A program made the translations under genes and the position numbers. A stretch of 64,000 bases of DNA from Arthrobacter sp. GMC3. GTDB lineage: Bacteria; Actinomycetota; Actinomycetes; Actinomycetales; Micrococcaceae. The notes beneath the pieces were generated by a model. It saw nothing but the letters and a program-made list of their open reading frames with translations. It was not told the origin of the DNA and did not search any database. Shown here piece by piece: positions 35,701 to 43,860 of the stretch. The DNA lies in assembly GCF_002929305.1 (NCBI RefSeq), contig NZ_PJIO01000014.1, forward strand, positions 36,508 to 100,507, written 5' to 3'. Position 1 is the stretch's first letter, and each line of letters begins with the position of its first letter.

Positions 35701-38700
35701 CAGGTCCTTGGCGTAGGTGCACGTCACGGAACCGTCCACAGGATTGGCACAGCTCCAATCGGTGCCTGCCGCCGAAACGAAGGTGGTCCCGGCTGGCAGT
35801 GTGTCCTTGACGGAGAATCCTGCCCTGGACACCGACGGGCCGTGGTTGGTCACGGCAATTGCATAGGTGGCGTTCTGTCCGGCCACCAAGGACCCGATTA
35901 GGGTCTTCTGCACACCAAGGTCGGCTCGTGCTGCCACCGTGGTTGTGGCAGTGGCCGTGTTATTTCCACTGTTGGGGTCATAGCTGTGGGCCGTGACCGA
36001 CGCCGTGTTTGCGTAGGCGGTCGCGTCGGCGACGTCGGCGGCTACGGAGTAGCTAACAGTGATGTCGGGGAATACGGCGCCCTTGGCCAGTGTGTTTGCC
36101 GGAATGCTCCGCACACACGTCACCGGTGAGGTGGTGCAGGCCCAGCCGGGGCCTGTGGCACCAGTGATGGCGATGCCCGCGGGCAGTGGGCTGGCGTCGG
36201 TGACGGTAAAGGGGCCCGTAGCAGTGTCCGGCCCGTTGTTTGACACTGTCAGAACCCAGCTGCCGCCGCTTCCGGCGATGGGTGCCACGCCTACCTTTTT
36301 GGCAATAGCGACGTCGGCGGAGGCGATGTTTGCCTTCGCGTTGACCGTGGGACCGGAGTAGGAGGTGTCCTTGAATCCGGTGGCGCCCGTGGCATCCTCA
36401 CCCTGCGGCGTGGCCGTGTTGGTGTGGTTGACACTCATACCCACGCCGGGTGTTGTGGTGACCGCGCCGCCGGGTGTAGCGGTGTAGTTGATAACCAGGG
36501 ATGTACCGGCGGGCAGGCTGCCCAGTTCCGTCCATTTGAGGGTCTGCACGCCACCGGCGGTGGTCACTGCCGGTTCCACCGCGGTGGCGACGCCGCCGTT
36601 GACCGAGACCCGGGCACTGCCCGCCACATAGTTCCAGTTGACAGGCAAGACATCAGTGGCACCTACCTTGTAGGCCTTTGCTGCCGCGGCGTCATTGGTC
36701 ACTGTGACTTTCCAAGGGAACGGCTCGCCCAGGTAGGCGAGGTTGCCGTTGGGTGTTGCCTTGGCTGCTGTCAGCTTCGGGAACAGTGGGGTTACAGTCG
36801 CCGTCGCGGTGGGTCCGGTGTAGTGCCGGCCGTCTGTGGGCAGCGAATCGTAGCCGGTAACGGTTGCGCTGTTCGTCAACGGGTCCGCGGTGAGGCTGCC
36901 CGAGGGGGCCAGCTTCGCGGAGTACGTGAATCCAGTTGCGCCGCCGAGGATGTCTCCCGCGGCCACGGGTCCCTTCACGGTCCAGGTGATGGTGCCACCA
37001 CCGCCGGTTACTGGGTTCCGAAGGGCAATGGTGCCGCCTCCGGAGATCGTGGACGCATCAACGATGACGTTGGCAGGAACCACGTCCTTGACCTCCACAT
37101 TGTAGGCGGCGGAGGCTGTCGGCGCGTTGGTGGCTGTCACGGTGTAGGTGAATACATCGCCGGGTTGTGGTTTAGTCTGGCTGACTTTCTTGGCGATGCC
37201 AACGTTTGGTTCCACGATCCTCAAGTCGGCAATGGCCTCAGCACCCTTTTGCTCAAAGCTTGCTCCCGAGTCGCCGGGGGCAGCTTTGGCCGTCACATCC
37301 CAGGCCGGGAGTGCACCGTTCTTGAGGATTGCACCAGCCTTGGCAACGGCGACGTCGGCTACCTTGGCCGTGTACTTGAGCGCTATTGTTCGTACTTGGC
37401 TATTGGAAAGCAAGTCGCCCAGAAGGAAAGCAATCTTCGGATCGCTTTCAGGAACAGGAAGTTGCGTTGTGGCGCCGAGCGCACAGCTGCTTGCATCGGG
37501 GTTGGTGCAGCTCACGGAGCCGGCCACCAGCCTCACGCTTGAAAGATCAAGGCCCGCGGGGATGGTGTCCACAATGGTGGCGTTGTAGAAGTTGACGTTG
37601 GCGGGCAGCTTGGTGGTGACGGTGTAAGTGACCGTTTGACCAATGGTGGCTACACCGGGCTCGACCGTCTTTACAGAGGTGGCGCCGGCAACCTTCACGC
37701 TACTGTTGGCGGTGTCTGCATAGTCGCGGCCCAGAGCATTCCCAGGATCAGAGGGCGTATCGCGCGCACCGGCGAGGCTGTTGCCGGCAATCGTGGCGTA
37801 GTTCGTGTAGACCATCTGGCCTGCGGCTGCTGAATCCACAGTGGCCGTGTACTGCAGTGTTACCTTTTGTCCGCCTTCTAGATTGCCCACGTTCCAGGAG
37901 AGTTGCTTGGTGTTAGCAGGGCAGTTGGGGTTGTTGCCGGGATCCGTTCCGGACACGGGGGCGGTGGCACCGTTGCTGGGGCCAACGAAGGCCCCAAAGG
38001 TCAGGCCTGCCGGTATGCAGTCAACCACCCAGGCGTCATGCAAGGTGGGCTTTCCGGAGGCGTTCGACGCCGTGAGGGTATAAGTCACGGTGGTGCCAGC
38101 AGTGACTCCCTCCGGTGCAGCGGACTTGTCGTTGCTCTTGAGCAAGTCGACGACAGGTTCCACCACATGGGTGGTGGCGCTGGCGGAAACATCCGTGGGC
38201 TTGAATCCGGTGCGCGGGTCGGCCTCAGAGCTGAGCGTGGCGGTGTTGATGATGGCTGCACCGTTCACCACGGCGGCGTTGCTTTTGTCCGCGTGTGCCG
38301 TGATGGTCATGCGGATAATCTGCGGCGTGGTACCGGTGTTGTCGTAGACGTCACCCAGGGTCACCTGCGAAGTGGTGCCGGGTGTGAACTCCATGGCAGC
38401 GGGCAGGGCGCCGAAACTGGGCGAGGGGACCGAGCCGTCCGCGGCGAAGTCGGCCGTAGCGCTATCGAAAATAAAACCGTTGGGCACGGTGTCCTTGAAG
38501 GCGCCCTTGAAGAGCGTGGCACCGGCCGGCAGCACTGCCGTCACGGTGTACGTGACCGATTCTCCGGGAACCACCTGAGTGGAAGGGGACGGTGCCGCCT
38601 CAGCACCAGTGTTGCCAGCATCCTTGATCGCGGAGACCACGCCCTTGGCCACAGAGGGTGTCGGGAGGTACACATCAGAGTCGTCGGTGACCGGGTTGGG

Positions 38701-41412
38701 GTCCTGATCCTCGGGCTTGACGGTGGTATCAATGTTGTTGCCGGGATAGTTCGGCGTTGCCGGTCCGTCCCAGTTGGTGCTTGCCTCGTAGGATCTTACG
38801 GCGGCGGTGTTGCGAAGAACCTCGCTGACCCCGGTGCCCGCCGGAATCTTCACTGTGTAGCCGTAGCTGTGAAGCTGGCCCGCCGCTATGTGAACAGCAT
38901 CGCTCGTCCAGCGGATGGCAGACTTGGTGTCGCTGCCCGCGAAGCTGGGCTGATTCATGTCCCCAGGGTTGGTGCACACCCCGCCGTCGCTGATGTTCGA
39001 AATGTCTGCACAGCGCAGCGGCAGTGGCAGCACGTCCCAGACGTCGACGTTGGAGACCTCCCGCGGCACAGTGCCCGTGGTATCTGGGTCCTTGGGGCCG
39101 GAGGTGTTGCTGACATTCACTTGGAACCGTACGGCGTCGCCTTCCCTGACGGCTACATGGTCGCCACCGCCCGGGTTGGTGGTTCCGTTTACGGAGGCCA
39201 CTCCCTTAGTGATGGCAACGGGGGCCGGGTCCACCTTGAAGCCGGCGTGGGCTCGCAGCGACCGTGCGGCCCCGGTGCTGTTGGTTACCCGGAGCTTGGC
39301 CAGATTGTCTGCCTTATCGGGTGCTGGACCTGCTGCCGGGCCCTTGACGATGGCACTGAACACCACCTGGAAGATGGCGCCCGTCTCCATGGTTCGGGTG
39401 CCATCGCTTTGCTCGGAGCCCAAGGTCCACGACAGTCCGCCGTCGACGATGGATGGTTCAATCTTTTTCGAGGAGCCAAGGCCGGCACCGACAACATTGT
39501 TGGTGTAGCCAGCCTGGGCCGACCCGACTTCGTAGGCAAGGTTCTCCGGCAGGAAGTCTGTGAGGACCGCATTTCTTGTTTCAAGTTCCTTGGAGAAGGC
39601 AATTGTCAGGCGGAAACACACCCTGTCGCCCTTGACAAAGGAAAGCTCGTCTTGCAGCGGCGTCGTGGAAGCGACATAGTTTTCCTGCACGGAGCAATCC
39701 ATAGGCGTGACCCGCTTGGCGATCTCCTTGGTGAGGCTTTCCTGCGAGGTGGTCAGGGTGGCCGACGTGGGATCCGTGATGTTCTTCGGGCCCTCATCCA
39801 CCGTGTTGGTGGGAGTTGGGTTTGAGGTAGACGTTTGCACGGCGGTGTTGGTGAAGCTGTCACCGGACGACGTCGGCGTGCCAGCCAGAGAGCCGTCGGT
39901 GTAGTTGGCCCGCAGGCGCACGTGGTAGGTGATCTCGAACTTGCCGTTGGCGTCAAGTTTCGGCACTGTCTGGAACACCACGGTGAAGGTACCGTCGGCA
40001 TTCTGCTTCACTGACTCGTAGGCCGTCGTTGGGAGCGCGCCGTTGTCGGGTGCACAGTCCGGGGCGTTGTCCGTTGCGTAGTTCTTCGCCCCCAGGGGGC
40101 AGATGCCGTTGGGAATCGTGTCTGTTATGGTGATGGCGGAATTGTCCGTGTACTCACCGGATTCCAGGCTGAGCGTGAAGGACGCCTCCGTCCCCGCTAG
40201 AAATTGTGTGGTGCTACTGCGCTTAAGCAAGCGCAGGTCAAGGATCTTTACGGTGTGATCGGCTGTGGCCACAATGGCGGGGCTAGTTCCGTCGGCAACA
40301 GGACCGGTGTAGGTACCGAACGCCGCTACATAGTTTGTCGCAGCCATGCCTTGACCATCTTGGCGGGTCAGGGGGCCGGTGTTGTTGTCCAGGTTGGAGC
40401 CCTGGAGCCCACTGCTAGGAGCGGGCGGGGTAGTGAACATAGCGTTCTCGCGCAGCGGTACACCCGCCGCGTACTTGATCTCGACACTTTGACCCGGAGC
40501 TAGGGTGCCGAGGTTCCAGACCACTTCCGTGTAAACACCCTTCGGGTACCCAGCAGGGTCCTGCACGGTGGTCACCGATGCCGGCACAATGCAGTCGGGT
40601 GTCTGAAGTCCAGGTGTGGAAGTGAGCAGTCCCGAACCGGGGTACTCTTCCCTACTGCCAACATTGGTGCCAGCGCTGGTGGTGTTATCCACGGCTCCAC
40701 AGCCCAGGAACTCCAGGTTGGCTGGCAAGTAGTCCTTGACCACCACACCGTTCGTGGGCTTTGAGCCGTTGTTGGTGACGGGCAGCGTGTAGACGGTGGG
40801 GTGCTTGTGGAGTCCGCGCAGGAGCTCGGCCTCCGGGCTGGGCTCGGACTTGCCGACGGTCAGCGCGGAAATCGCGGTGCTCGTGGTGTTGCTGGCGGCT
40901 TGTGAGGTGAACCCCGTGGTTGGTTTGCCTGCGGCATCGAACTTTGGCACCTGTCGCGGGGCCGTGCTGGCAAATGCTTGGGCGGAATTCTCCACGTTTG
41001 CCCCCACCGGGTGCGCGTCGACGTCCGGGGTGGCTTTGAAGGACAGGGAGTTTGAGTCGCCTACTTGCAGGTCAAAGACGTCACGCCACACCAGCGTGGT
41101 CTGCCCGGGGGTGGGCTGGTCGGTGAACACGGTTGGTTCGCCAGCCGATGTGGGAGTGGTGCTCCCGGGGACATACTTCACGCCTGCGGGGAGCACATCC
41201 CGGAAAGAGACGTTGTATTCGGGTTTGGCAGCCGGCCCTGAGGGATTGGATGCACCCAGCGTGTAGTCCAGGGGGCTGCCCACCAGAACACTAGCCGGTG
41301 CGCTCTTGGTGGCGGTGATGCCCGGAGTATCCGCACTGGCGGCCGACACCGGAACCAGAAGCCCGGTGGTGACGATGGAAAAAGTTGATAGAAGCGCGAG
41401 TAATTTGCGCAC
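32701..41412 (-). CDS. Giant cell-wall-anchored DUF11-repeat surface protein (LASTG sortase substrate)
   Basis: This is a 2,903-residue secreted surface protein. Residues 1-28 are a signal peptide (MRKLLALLSTFSIV then a hydrophobic stretch ending VSAASA). The rest is serial DUF11/isopeptide-like beta-domains: about ten longer, less regular units up to residue ~1,690, then nine regular ~125-135 residue repeats opening with forms of ADLSISKTHTG and holding NNGPS and VTDTLPAG motifs. Most repeats carry a Cys pair (such as GWSCTTTGQTVSC). The C-terminus is LASTG (about 2866-2870), a hydrophobic helix and RRRRR, a class E sortase signal. GTG 41412 has AAAGGGA 5 bases upstream; ATG 41430 is an alternative. 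No sortase gene is nearby. It is probably an adhesin or stalk; function is inferred. Confidence 0.9.
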   Translation of the reverse strand: MRKLLALLSTFSIVTTGLLVPVSAASADTPGITATKSAPASVLVGSPLDYTLGASNPSGPAAKPEYNVSFRDVLPAGVKYVPGSTTPTSAGEPTVFTDQPTPGQTTLVWRDVFDLQVGDSNSLSFKATPDVDAHPVGANVENSAQAFASTAPRQVPKFDAAGKPTTGFTSQAASNTTSTAISALTVGKSEPSPEAELLRGLHKHPTVYTLPVTNNGSKPTNGVVVKDYLPANLEFLGCGAVDNTTSAGTNVGSREEYPGSGLLTSTPGLQTPDCIVPASVTTVQDPAGYPKGVYTEVVWNLGTLAPGQSVEIKYAAGVPLRENAMFTTPPAPSSGLQGSNLDNNTGPLTRQDGQGMAATNYVAAFGTYTGPVADGTSPAIVATADHTVKILDLRLLKRSSTTQFLAGTEASFTLSLESGEYTDNSAITITDTIPNGICPLGAKNYATDNAPDCAPDNGALPTTAYESVKQNADGTFTVVFQTVPKLDANGKFEITYHVRLRANYTDGSLAGTPTSSGDSFTNTAVQTSTSNPTPTNTVDEGPKNITDPTSATLTTSQESLTKEIAKRVTPMDCSVQENYVASTTPLQDELSFVKGDRVCFRLTIAFSKELETRNAVLTDFLPENLAYEVGSAQAGYTNNVVGAGLGSSKKIEPSIVDGGLSWTLGSEQSDGTRTMETGAIFQVVFSAIVKGPAAGPAPDKADNLAKLRVTNSTGAARSLRAHAGFKVDPAPVAITKGVASVNGTTNPGGGDHVAVREGDAVRFQVNVSNTSGPKDPDTTGTVPREVSNVDVWDVLPLPLRCADISNISDGGVCTNPGDMNQPSFAGSDTKSAIRWTSDAVHIAAGQLHSYGYTVKIPAGTGVSEVLRNTAAVRSYEASTNWDGPATPNYPGNNIDTTVKPEDQDPNPVTDDSDVYLPTPSVAKGVVSAIKDAGNTGAEAAPSPSTQVVPGESVTYTVTAVLPAGATLFKGAFKDTVPNGFIFDSATADFAADGSVPSPSFGALPAAMEFTPGTTSQVTLGDVYDNTGTTPQIIRMTITAHADKSNAAVVNGAAIINTATLSSEADPRTGFKPTDVSASATTHVVEPVVDLLKSNDKSAAPEGVTAGTTVTYTLTASNASGKPTLHDAWVVDCIPAGLTFGAFVGPSNGATAPVSGTDPGNNPNCPANTKQLSWNVGNLEGGQKVTLQYTATVDSAAAGQMVYTNYATIAGNSLAGARDTPSDPGNALGRDYADTANSSVKVAGATSVKTVEPGVATIGQTVTYTVTTKLPANVNFYNATIVDTIPAGLDLSSVRLVAGSVSCTNPDASSCALGATTQLPVPESDPKIAFLLGDLLSNSQVRTIALKYTAKVADVAVAKAGAILKNGALPAWDVTAKAAPGDSGASFEQKGAEAIADLRIVEPNVGIAKKVSQTKPQPGDVFTYTVTATNAPTASAAYNVEVKDVVPANVIVDASTISGGGTIALRNPVTGGGGTITWTVKGPVAAGDILGGATGFTYSAKLAPSGSLTADPLTNSATVTGYDSLPTDGRHYTGPTATATVTPLFPKLTAAKATPNGNLAYLGEPFPWKVTVTNDAAAAKAYKVGATDVLPVNWNYVAGSARVSVNGGVATAVEPAVTTAGGVQTLKWTELGSLPAGTSLVINYTATPGGAVTTTPGVGMSVNHTNTATPQGEDATGATGFKDTSYSGPTVNAKANIASADVAIAKKVGVAPIAGSGGSWVLTVSNNGPDTATGPFTVTDASPLPAGIAITGATGPGWACTTSPVTCVRSIPANTLAKGAVFPDITVSYSVAADVADATAYANTASVTAHSYDPNSGNNTATATTTVAARADLGVQKTLIGSLVAGQNATYAIAVTNHGPSVSRAGFSVKDTLPAGTTFVSAAGTDWSCANPVDGSVTCTYAKDLAPGAVAPQITVVVVIPSSQTAAVINTATVTPVTPEPVDATHPNTDTVTTVPTTIADLGISKVLDSPLVAGANASYSIKVVNHGPSNARTVKVVDTLDAALSYVSFTGTDWSCTAVGQIVSCDYVANTGSFPATTPVTVSTLVLKVKVSQNLGAPVSNTATVTSTTTDNGPTPNTSTAPGTVTGVADLSISKTHTGTVTAGSPVSYNLAVHNAGPSNSAAPTTVTDTLPTGMSYTGATGTGWVCAAEGQSVTCTLAGNVLAGADAPALTITALVAANVGPSTLTNSANVTGGTGVSDPNIANNTATDPTNVTVQSSIDLRKTLDTPAPVAAGSNATFTLQATNNGPSDARDVRVSDTLPTYLDLVSASGDGWTCLAALQIVSCHRDVLAAADGGVAPPITLVTKVDPSTPLPAPDGTATIINSATISTSSPSTGPQGPVTAEVPVVGRADLAITKTGSAQSVVAGDSFTWTMQVNNNGPSDAAKAVAVTDELPNFQTFTSFKGDGWNCVAGIAPADPATGRQTVTCSYDALLAGASATPLEITVKVDPAATKGTVSNSAVVASPTPDPLTTNNTATAPVTVDRVQDFAITKSHTGNGTVGKDTAFTLSVRNNSLTTATKVHVRDPMPQGLTAVSATGEGWVCEIVENAVDCDLSEPLAPNAEAPAITVTATVLAQAYPSTTNVATVSSLDPELPGSKDASDILTVDPSAQLSIVKSHTGEFQVGSDASYTLSVTNNGPTPSPGPTTVTDVLPASLQFVKAAGEGWSCTTTGQTVSCDRAGELAIGDAAPITLTVKVLPAAFPSVANTATATGPGSTPATSTDTAAVNPLVAWSLSKTLEDYSNFTARYIITATNNGPNPTSTATTITDVLPAGLEFISATGDGSVCTNSAGTISCLHTGIVAAGGQIQVTVTTKVTAAPGTTVTNVAQVSGGMAGSSNTGTTAPTPDDAKSTATFTATVSGGLASTGATVFPLMFGGAGLMLLGLVLALNGRRRRRQLQQ

Positions 41413-41670
41413 AATGGTCCCTTTGAACATGGCCTGTAGCCCCCAGTGGTACACGCAAGGACAATTTTGTCGTCCAGGCATCATCCAAAAGACTAGGAGA
41501 GTTGTTCGGTTATGGGAAATCGTGTCGAATTATTGCTATGGGCACTCCGTTTTTGCGCATCTCTTTTTACATTCGAGCCAAGCATTTGCTATAATTCCGG
41601 CGGATTTGGCGGAGTCAGGACATGACGCTTGTGTGCCTAGCCAAAGGGATAGGCATCCGGCGTGGTTTGA
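41413..41670. promoter_or_regulatory. AT-rich upstream region of the giant surface protein
   Basis: No gene is seen in these 258 bases. It is clearly richer in A/T than flanking DNA (for example TTTTTGCGCATCTCTTTTTA and TATAATT on the plus strand) and should hold the minus-strand promoter and leader of the surface protein. GACAA-TT-TTGTC at 41460-41471 is a short inverted repeat. No specific regulator site is recognised. Confidence 0.4.
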
Positions 41671-42321
41671 CTAGTTCTCGTCCATCTCGGGGTCGCCAAG
41701 CCCGCGGGCGGCCAATGCTTCGCCAGTGGCGCGAGCGTACCCCACGGTGGCTATGACCACTGGGAGAGTGCGGGCCAGGAGGTTGCGCTCCAAACCTCGT
41801 GCGTAGGCCGCGTCGCGAACATCGCTGAAGGCACCGATGACAAAGGGAATGCTACGAAGCATCAGAGCCACCGTGAGGGAAAACCGCTCCGGGTCCGCAC
41901 CGAACCGCGCCAGCGGCGCCACCATGGATGCCAAGCCGTCCAAGAGCTCATCCACCGGCGTAGTTGCCGTCAGGATGTTCGATGCCAGCACGGTGGCAAC
42001 TATGGCAGCCACTACCTGCCATGCCACCAATGCCCCGAAACTCCACCACTGGTACGCGCCAATGAGGACCAGGAAGATGACCATCATCCGTACTGCCCGC
42101 CACAAGCGGCGCCACGGTAGGCCAGCCACCCTGTGAGAGACCACCACTAGCAGCAACATCACGGTGGTGATGAGCGCCGCGGCGCCTTCGGAAAACGCTG
42201 GCGAGGCAAGTGCCACAATGGCCACCACCAACAACAGCACCGCTTTACGCCACAAAGGCATTTTGTGAAAAGGCGAGGTACCGGGAACAAAGCCGGCCAC
42301 CAGGTGAGCATGGCCGCGCAT
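41671..42321 (-). CDS. bioN: Biotin ECF transporter transmembrane subunit BioN
   Basis: This 216-residue EcfT/CbiQ-family membrane subunit couples the ATPase to the biotin-binding component. It has several hydrophobic helices (AVLLLVVAIVALAS, ALITTVMLLLVVVS, MMVIFLVLIGAYQWW, QVVAAIVATVLAS) and the two cytoplasmic Ala-Arg-Gly motifs that contact the ATPases: AAYARGLER and LAARGLGDP. ATG 42321 touches the bioM stop with a one-base overlap. The order bioY-bioM-bioN on the minus strand matches the biotin module of many actinobacteria. Confidence 0.94.
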   Translation of the reverse strand: MRGHAHLVAGFVPGTSPFHKMPLWRKAVLLLVVAIVALASPAFSEGAAALITTVMLLLVVVSHRVAGLPWRRLWRAVRMMVIFLVLIGAYQWWSFGALVAWQVVAAIVATVLASNILTATTPVDELLDGLASMVAPLARFGADPERFSLTVALMLRSIPFVIGAFSDVRDAAYARGLERNLLARTLPVVIATVGYARATGEALAARGLGDPEMDEN

Positions 42322-43040
42322 CAGCCCACCAGGGCCTGGTACCTGGCCACAGCCTCGGCGGGCGGGCCGTCGTAGGCTATGCCGCCGTCGTCGATCACCA
42401 GCACACGTTCAAAGGTGGCGGCCAGGGACAAATCATGGGTGGTCATGATGATTTGCTGGGGCAGCGTGGAGAGGCGCTCACGCAGTCTCTTGGTATTGCG
42501 CAGATCGAGCAGCGTGGAGGGTTCATCCAGCACCAGAATGGACGGTTCCACGGCCAGCACGGCAGCCAAGGCCACCAGCTGGCGTTCCCCGCCGGACAAC
42601 TCATATACGCTGCTGTCGCCCAGATGGCCCAGCCCGTAGCTGGCAAGAATGTCCGCCGCCCGTTCCCGCCGTTCCTGCTTGGAAAGTTTTAGCCGGCGCA
42701 GCGAAAGCTCAACGTCTTCGGCCGGGGTAGGCATGACCAGCTGGGATAGGGGGTCGGTGAAGACAAACCCCACGCTCCGGCGCACCGCCGCACCGTGGGT
42801 CCGGGTGTCCTGGCCGTTGACCCGAATCGTCCCGGTGGAAGGCAGCACTAGGCCGTTCAACAGACGCAAGAGTGTGGACTTCCCCGACCCGTTGGCGCCG
42901 ATCACGGCAATACGCTGCTCGGCAAGTGTCAGCGTCAGCGGTCGCAAAATGACCTTGTCGGGGCCAGCTGCGGAATCGGCCGGGGCGATGCTGACACCGG
43001 CCGATTCCAGGACTATGCAGTTACTTGGAGCGGTGTTCAC
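42321..43040 (-). CDS. bioM: Biotin ECF transporter ATP-binding subunit BioM
   Basis: This 239-residue energy-coupling ATPase of the biotin uptake system has Walker A IGANGSGKST, the FTDPLSQLVMPT Q-loop region typical of ECF ATPases, signature LSGGERQLVALA, Walker B ILVLDEPSTLLD and the switch His in MTTHDLSLA. Its start overlaps the bioY stop by 4 bases. One ATPase is encoded here, so the complex would use a homodimer. The neighbours fix the substrate as biotin. Confidence 0.95.
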   Translation of the reverse strand: MNTAPSNCIVLESAGVSIAPADSAAGPDKVILRPLTLTLAEQRIAVIGANGSGKSTLLRLLNGLVLPSTGTIRVNGQDTRTHGAAVRRSVGFVFTDPLSQLVMPTPAEDVELSLRRLKLSKQERRERAADILASYGLGHLGDSSVYELSGGERQLVALAAVLAVEPSILVLDEPSTLLDLRNTKRLRERLSTLPQQIIMTTHDLSLAATFERVLVIDDGGIAYDGPPAEAVARYQALVG

Positions 43041-43723
43041 CTGCGGCGTCGCACCAGCAGGTCGGGGAAGGCGCGATGCAGACTCAGGGCGATCGCCACG
43101 GCGATCACGTTTTTGAGGATGTCTCCGGGCAGGTAGATCACATCAGCGGTGATCGCTGCACCGAGGCTCATGCCCTTGAGTATGAATCCGGCAATGCCGA
43201 AGGCGTGGATCACCACCATGCCGGTAAGTGCCGCGCCGAAGAGGGCTGCGGCCTTGAAGCGGCGACGCAGCGCCCAGCGTGCCAGCAGGCCCACCACGGC
43301 AACGCCGAAGATAAAACCGATGATGTAACCGGCCGACGGGCTGGCCAGAACGGCCGGCCCCGCACGGAAGCCGCTGAAGATGGGAAGACCCACCAGCCCC
43401 AGCAGGATGTAAAGGCATACGGCCGCCGTTCCGCGGCCAAAGCCCAGCACCAGCCCGCACAAGCTCACCACCAGGGTCTGCAAGGTGATGGCAACACCTA
43501 GGGGACCGACGTTCACCCCCGGTACGGCTATGGAGGCGGCAAGAAGCGCGGCGAAAACCGCAATCAGTGACAGATCCCCAGCACTCCACCGGGGGCGGCT
43601 CCGCTTCTTCTTCAGCGCAGGTGTTTCCTGCGCCAAGGGGGTCTGGCCTTGGGCCGTGTCCGGTGCCAGTTTGAGCTGCTCAGGCCGCGACCCGGGTTGC
43701 GCCGAGGGTGATGTTTGATTCAT
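43037..43723 (-). CDS. bioY: Biotin transporter substrate-binding subunit BioY
   Basis: BioY (228 residues) is the integral-membrane S component that binds biotin with high affinity. After a polar N-terminal tail it has about six helices, with the family blocks TLQTLVVSLCGLVLG, GLPIFSGFRAGPAVLASPSAGYIIGF and GDILKNVIAVAIA. ATG 43723 was chosen because GAAAG lies 8 bases upstream; TTG 43738 is less likely. It heads the bioYMN operon; the short region before it is shared with the divergent ABC-F gene. Confidence 0.95.
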   Translation of the reverse strand: MNQTSPSAQPGSRPEQLKLAPDTAQGQTPLAQETPALKKKRSRPRWSAGDLSLIAVFAALLAASIAVPGVNVGPLGVAITLQTLVVSLCGLVLGFGRGTAAVCLYILLGLVGLPIFSGFRAGPAVLASPSAGYIIGFIFGVAVVGLLARWALRRRFKAAALFGAALTGMVVIHAFGIAGFILKGMSLGAAITADVIYLPGDILKNVIAVAIALSLHRAFPDLLVRRRR

Positions 43724-43860
43724 TCTCGCTACTTTCAAGTGCTAGGGATTTTTGTTGTGCGCGAACCTCGTTAGACTGAATAGGTTGTTCAACGTGATGG
43801 CACCTTCTAAGGATGCGGACGTTTCGCGGCACTTACCCACTTATGTGAAAGGTTACTACG

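Noticed and set aside
37903..39825. 640-residue plus-strand open frame within the giant surface protein gene
   Set aside because: It is fully antisense to a repeat protein with clear domains, and its sequence is Gly/Arg/Val-rich without family motifs. Such frames arise easily opposite GC-rich repeat genes.
32701..41412. Idea that the DUF11 repeats are a DNA-level tandem repeat array
   Set aside because: Repeat units are clearly related as protein, but nucleotide sequences have diverged so far that no exact tandem units are seen.
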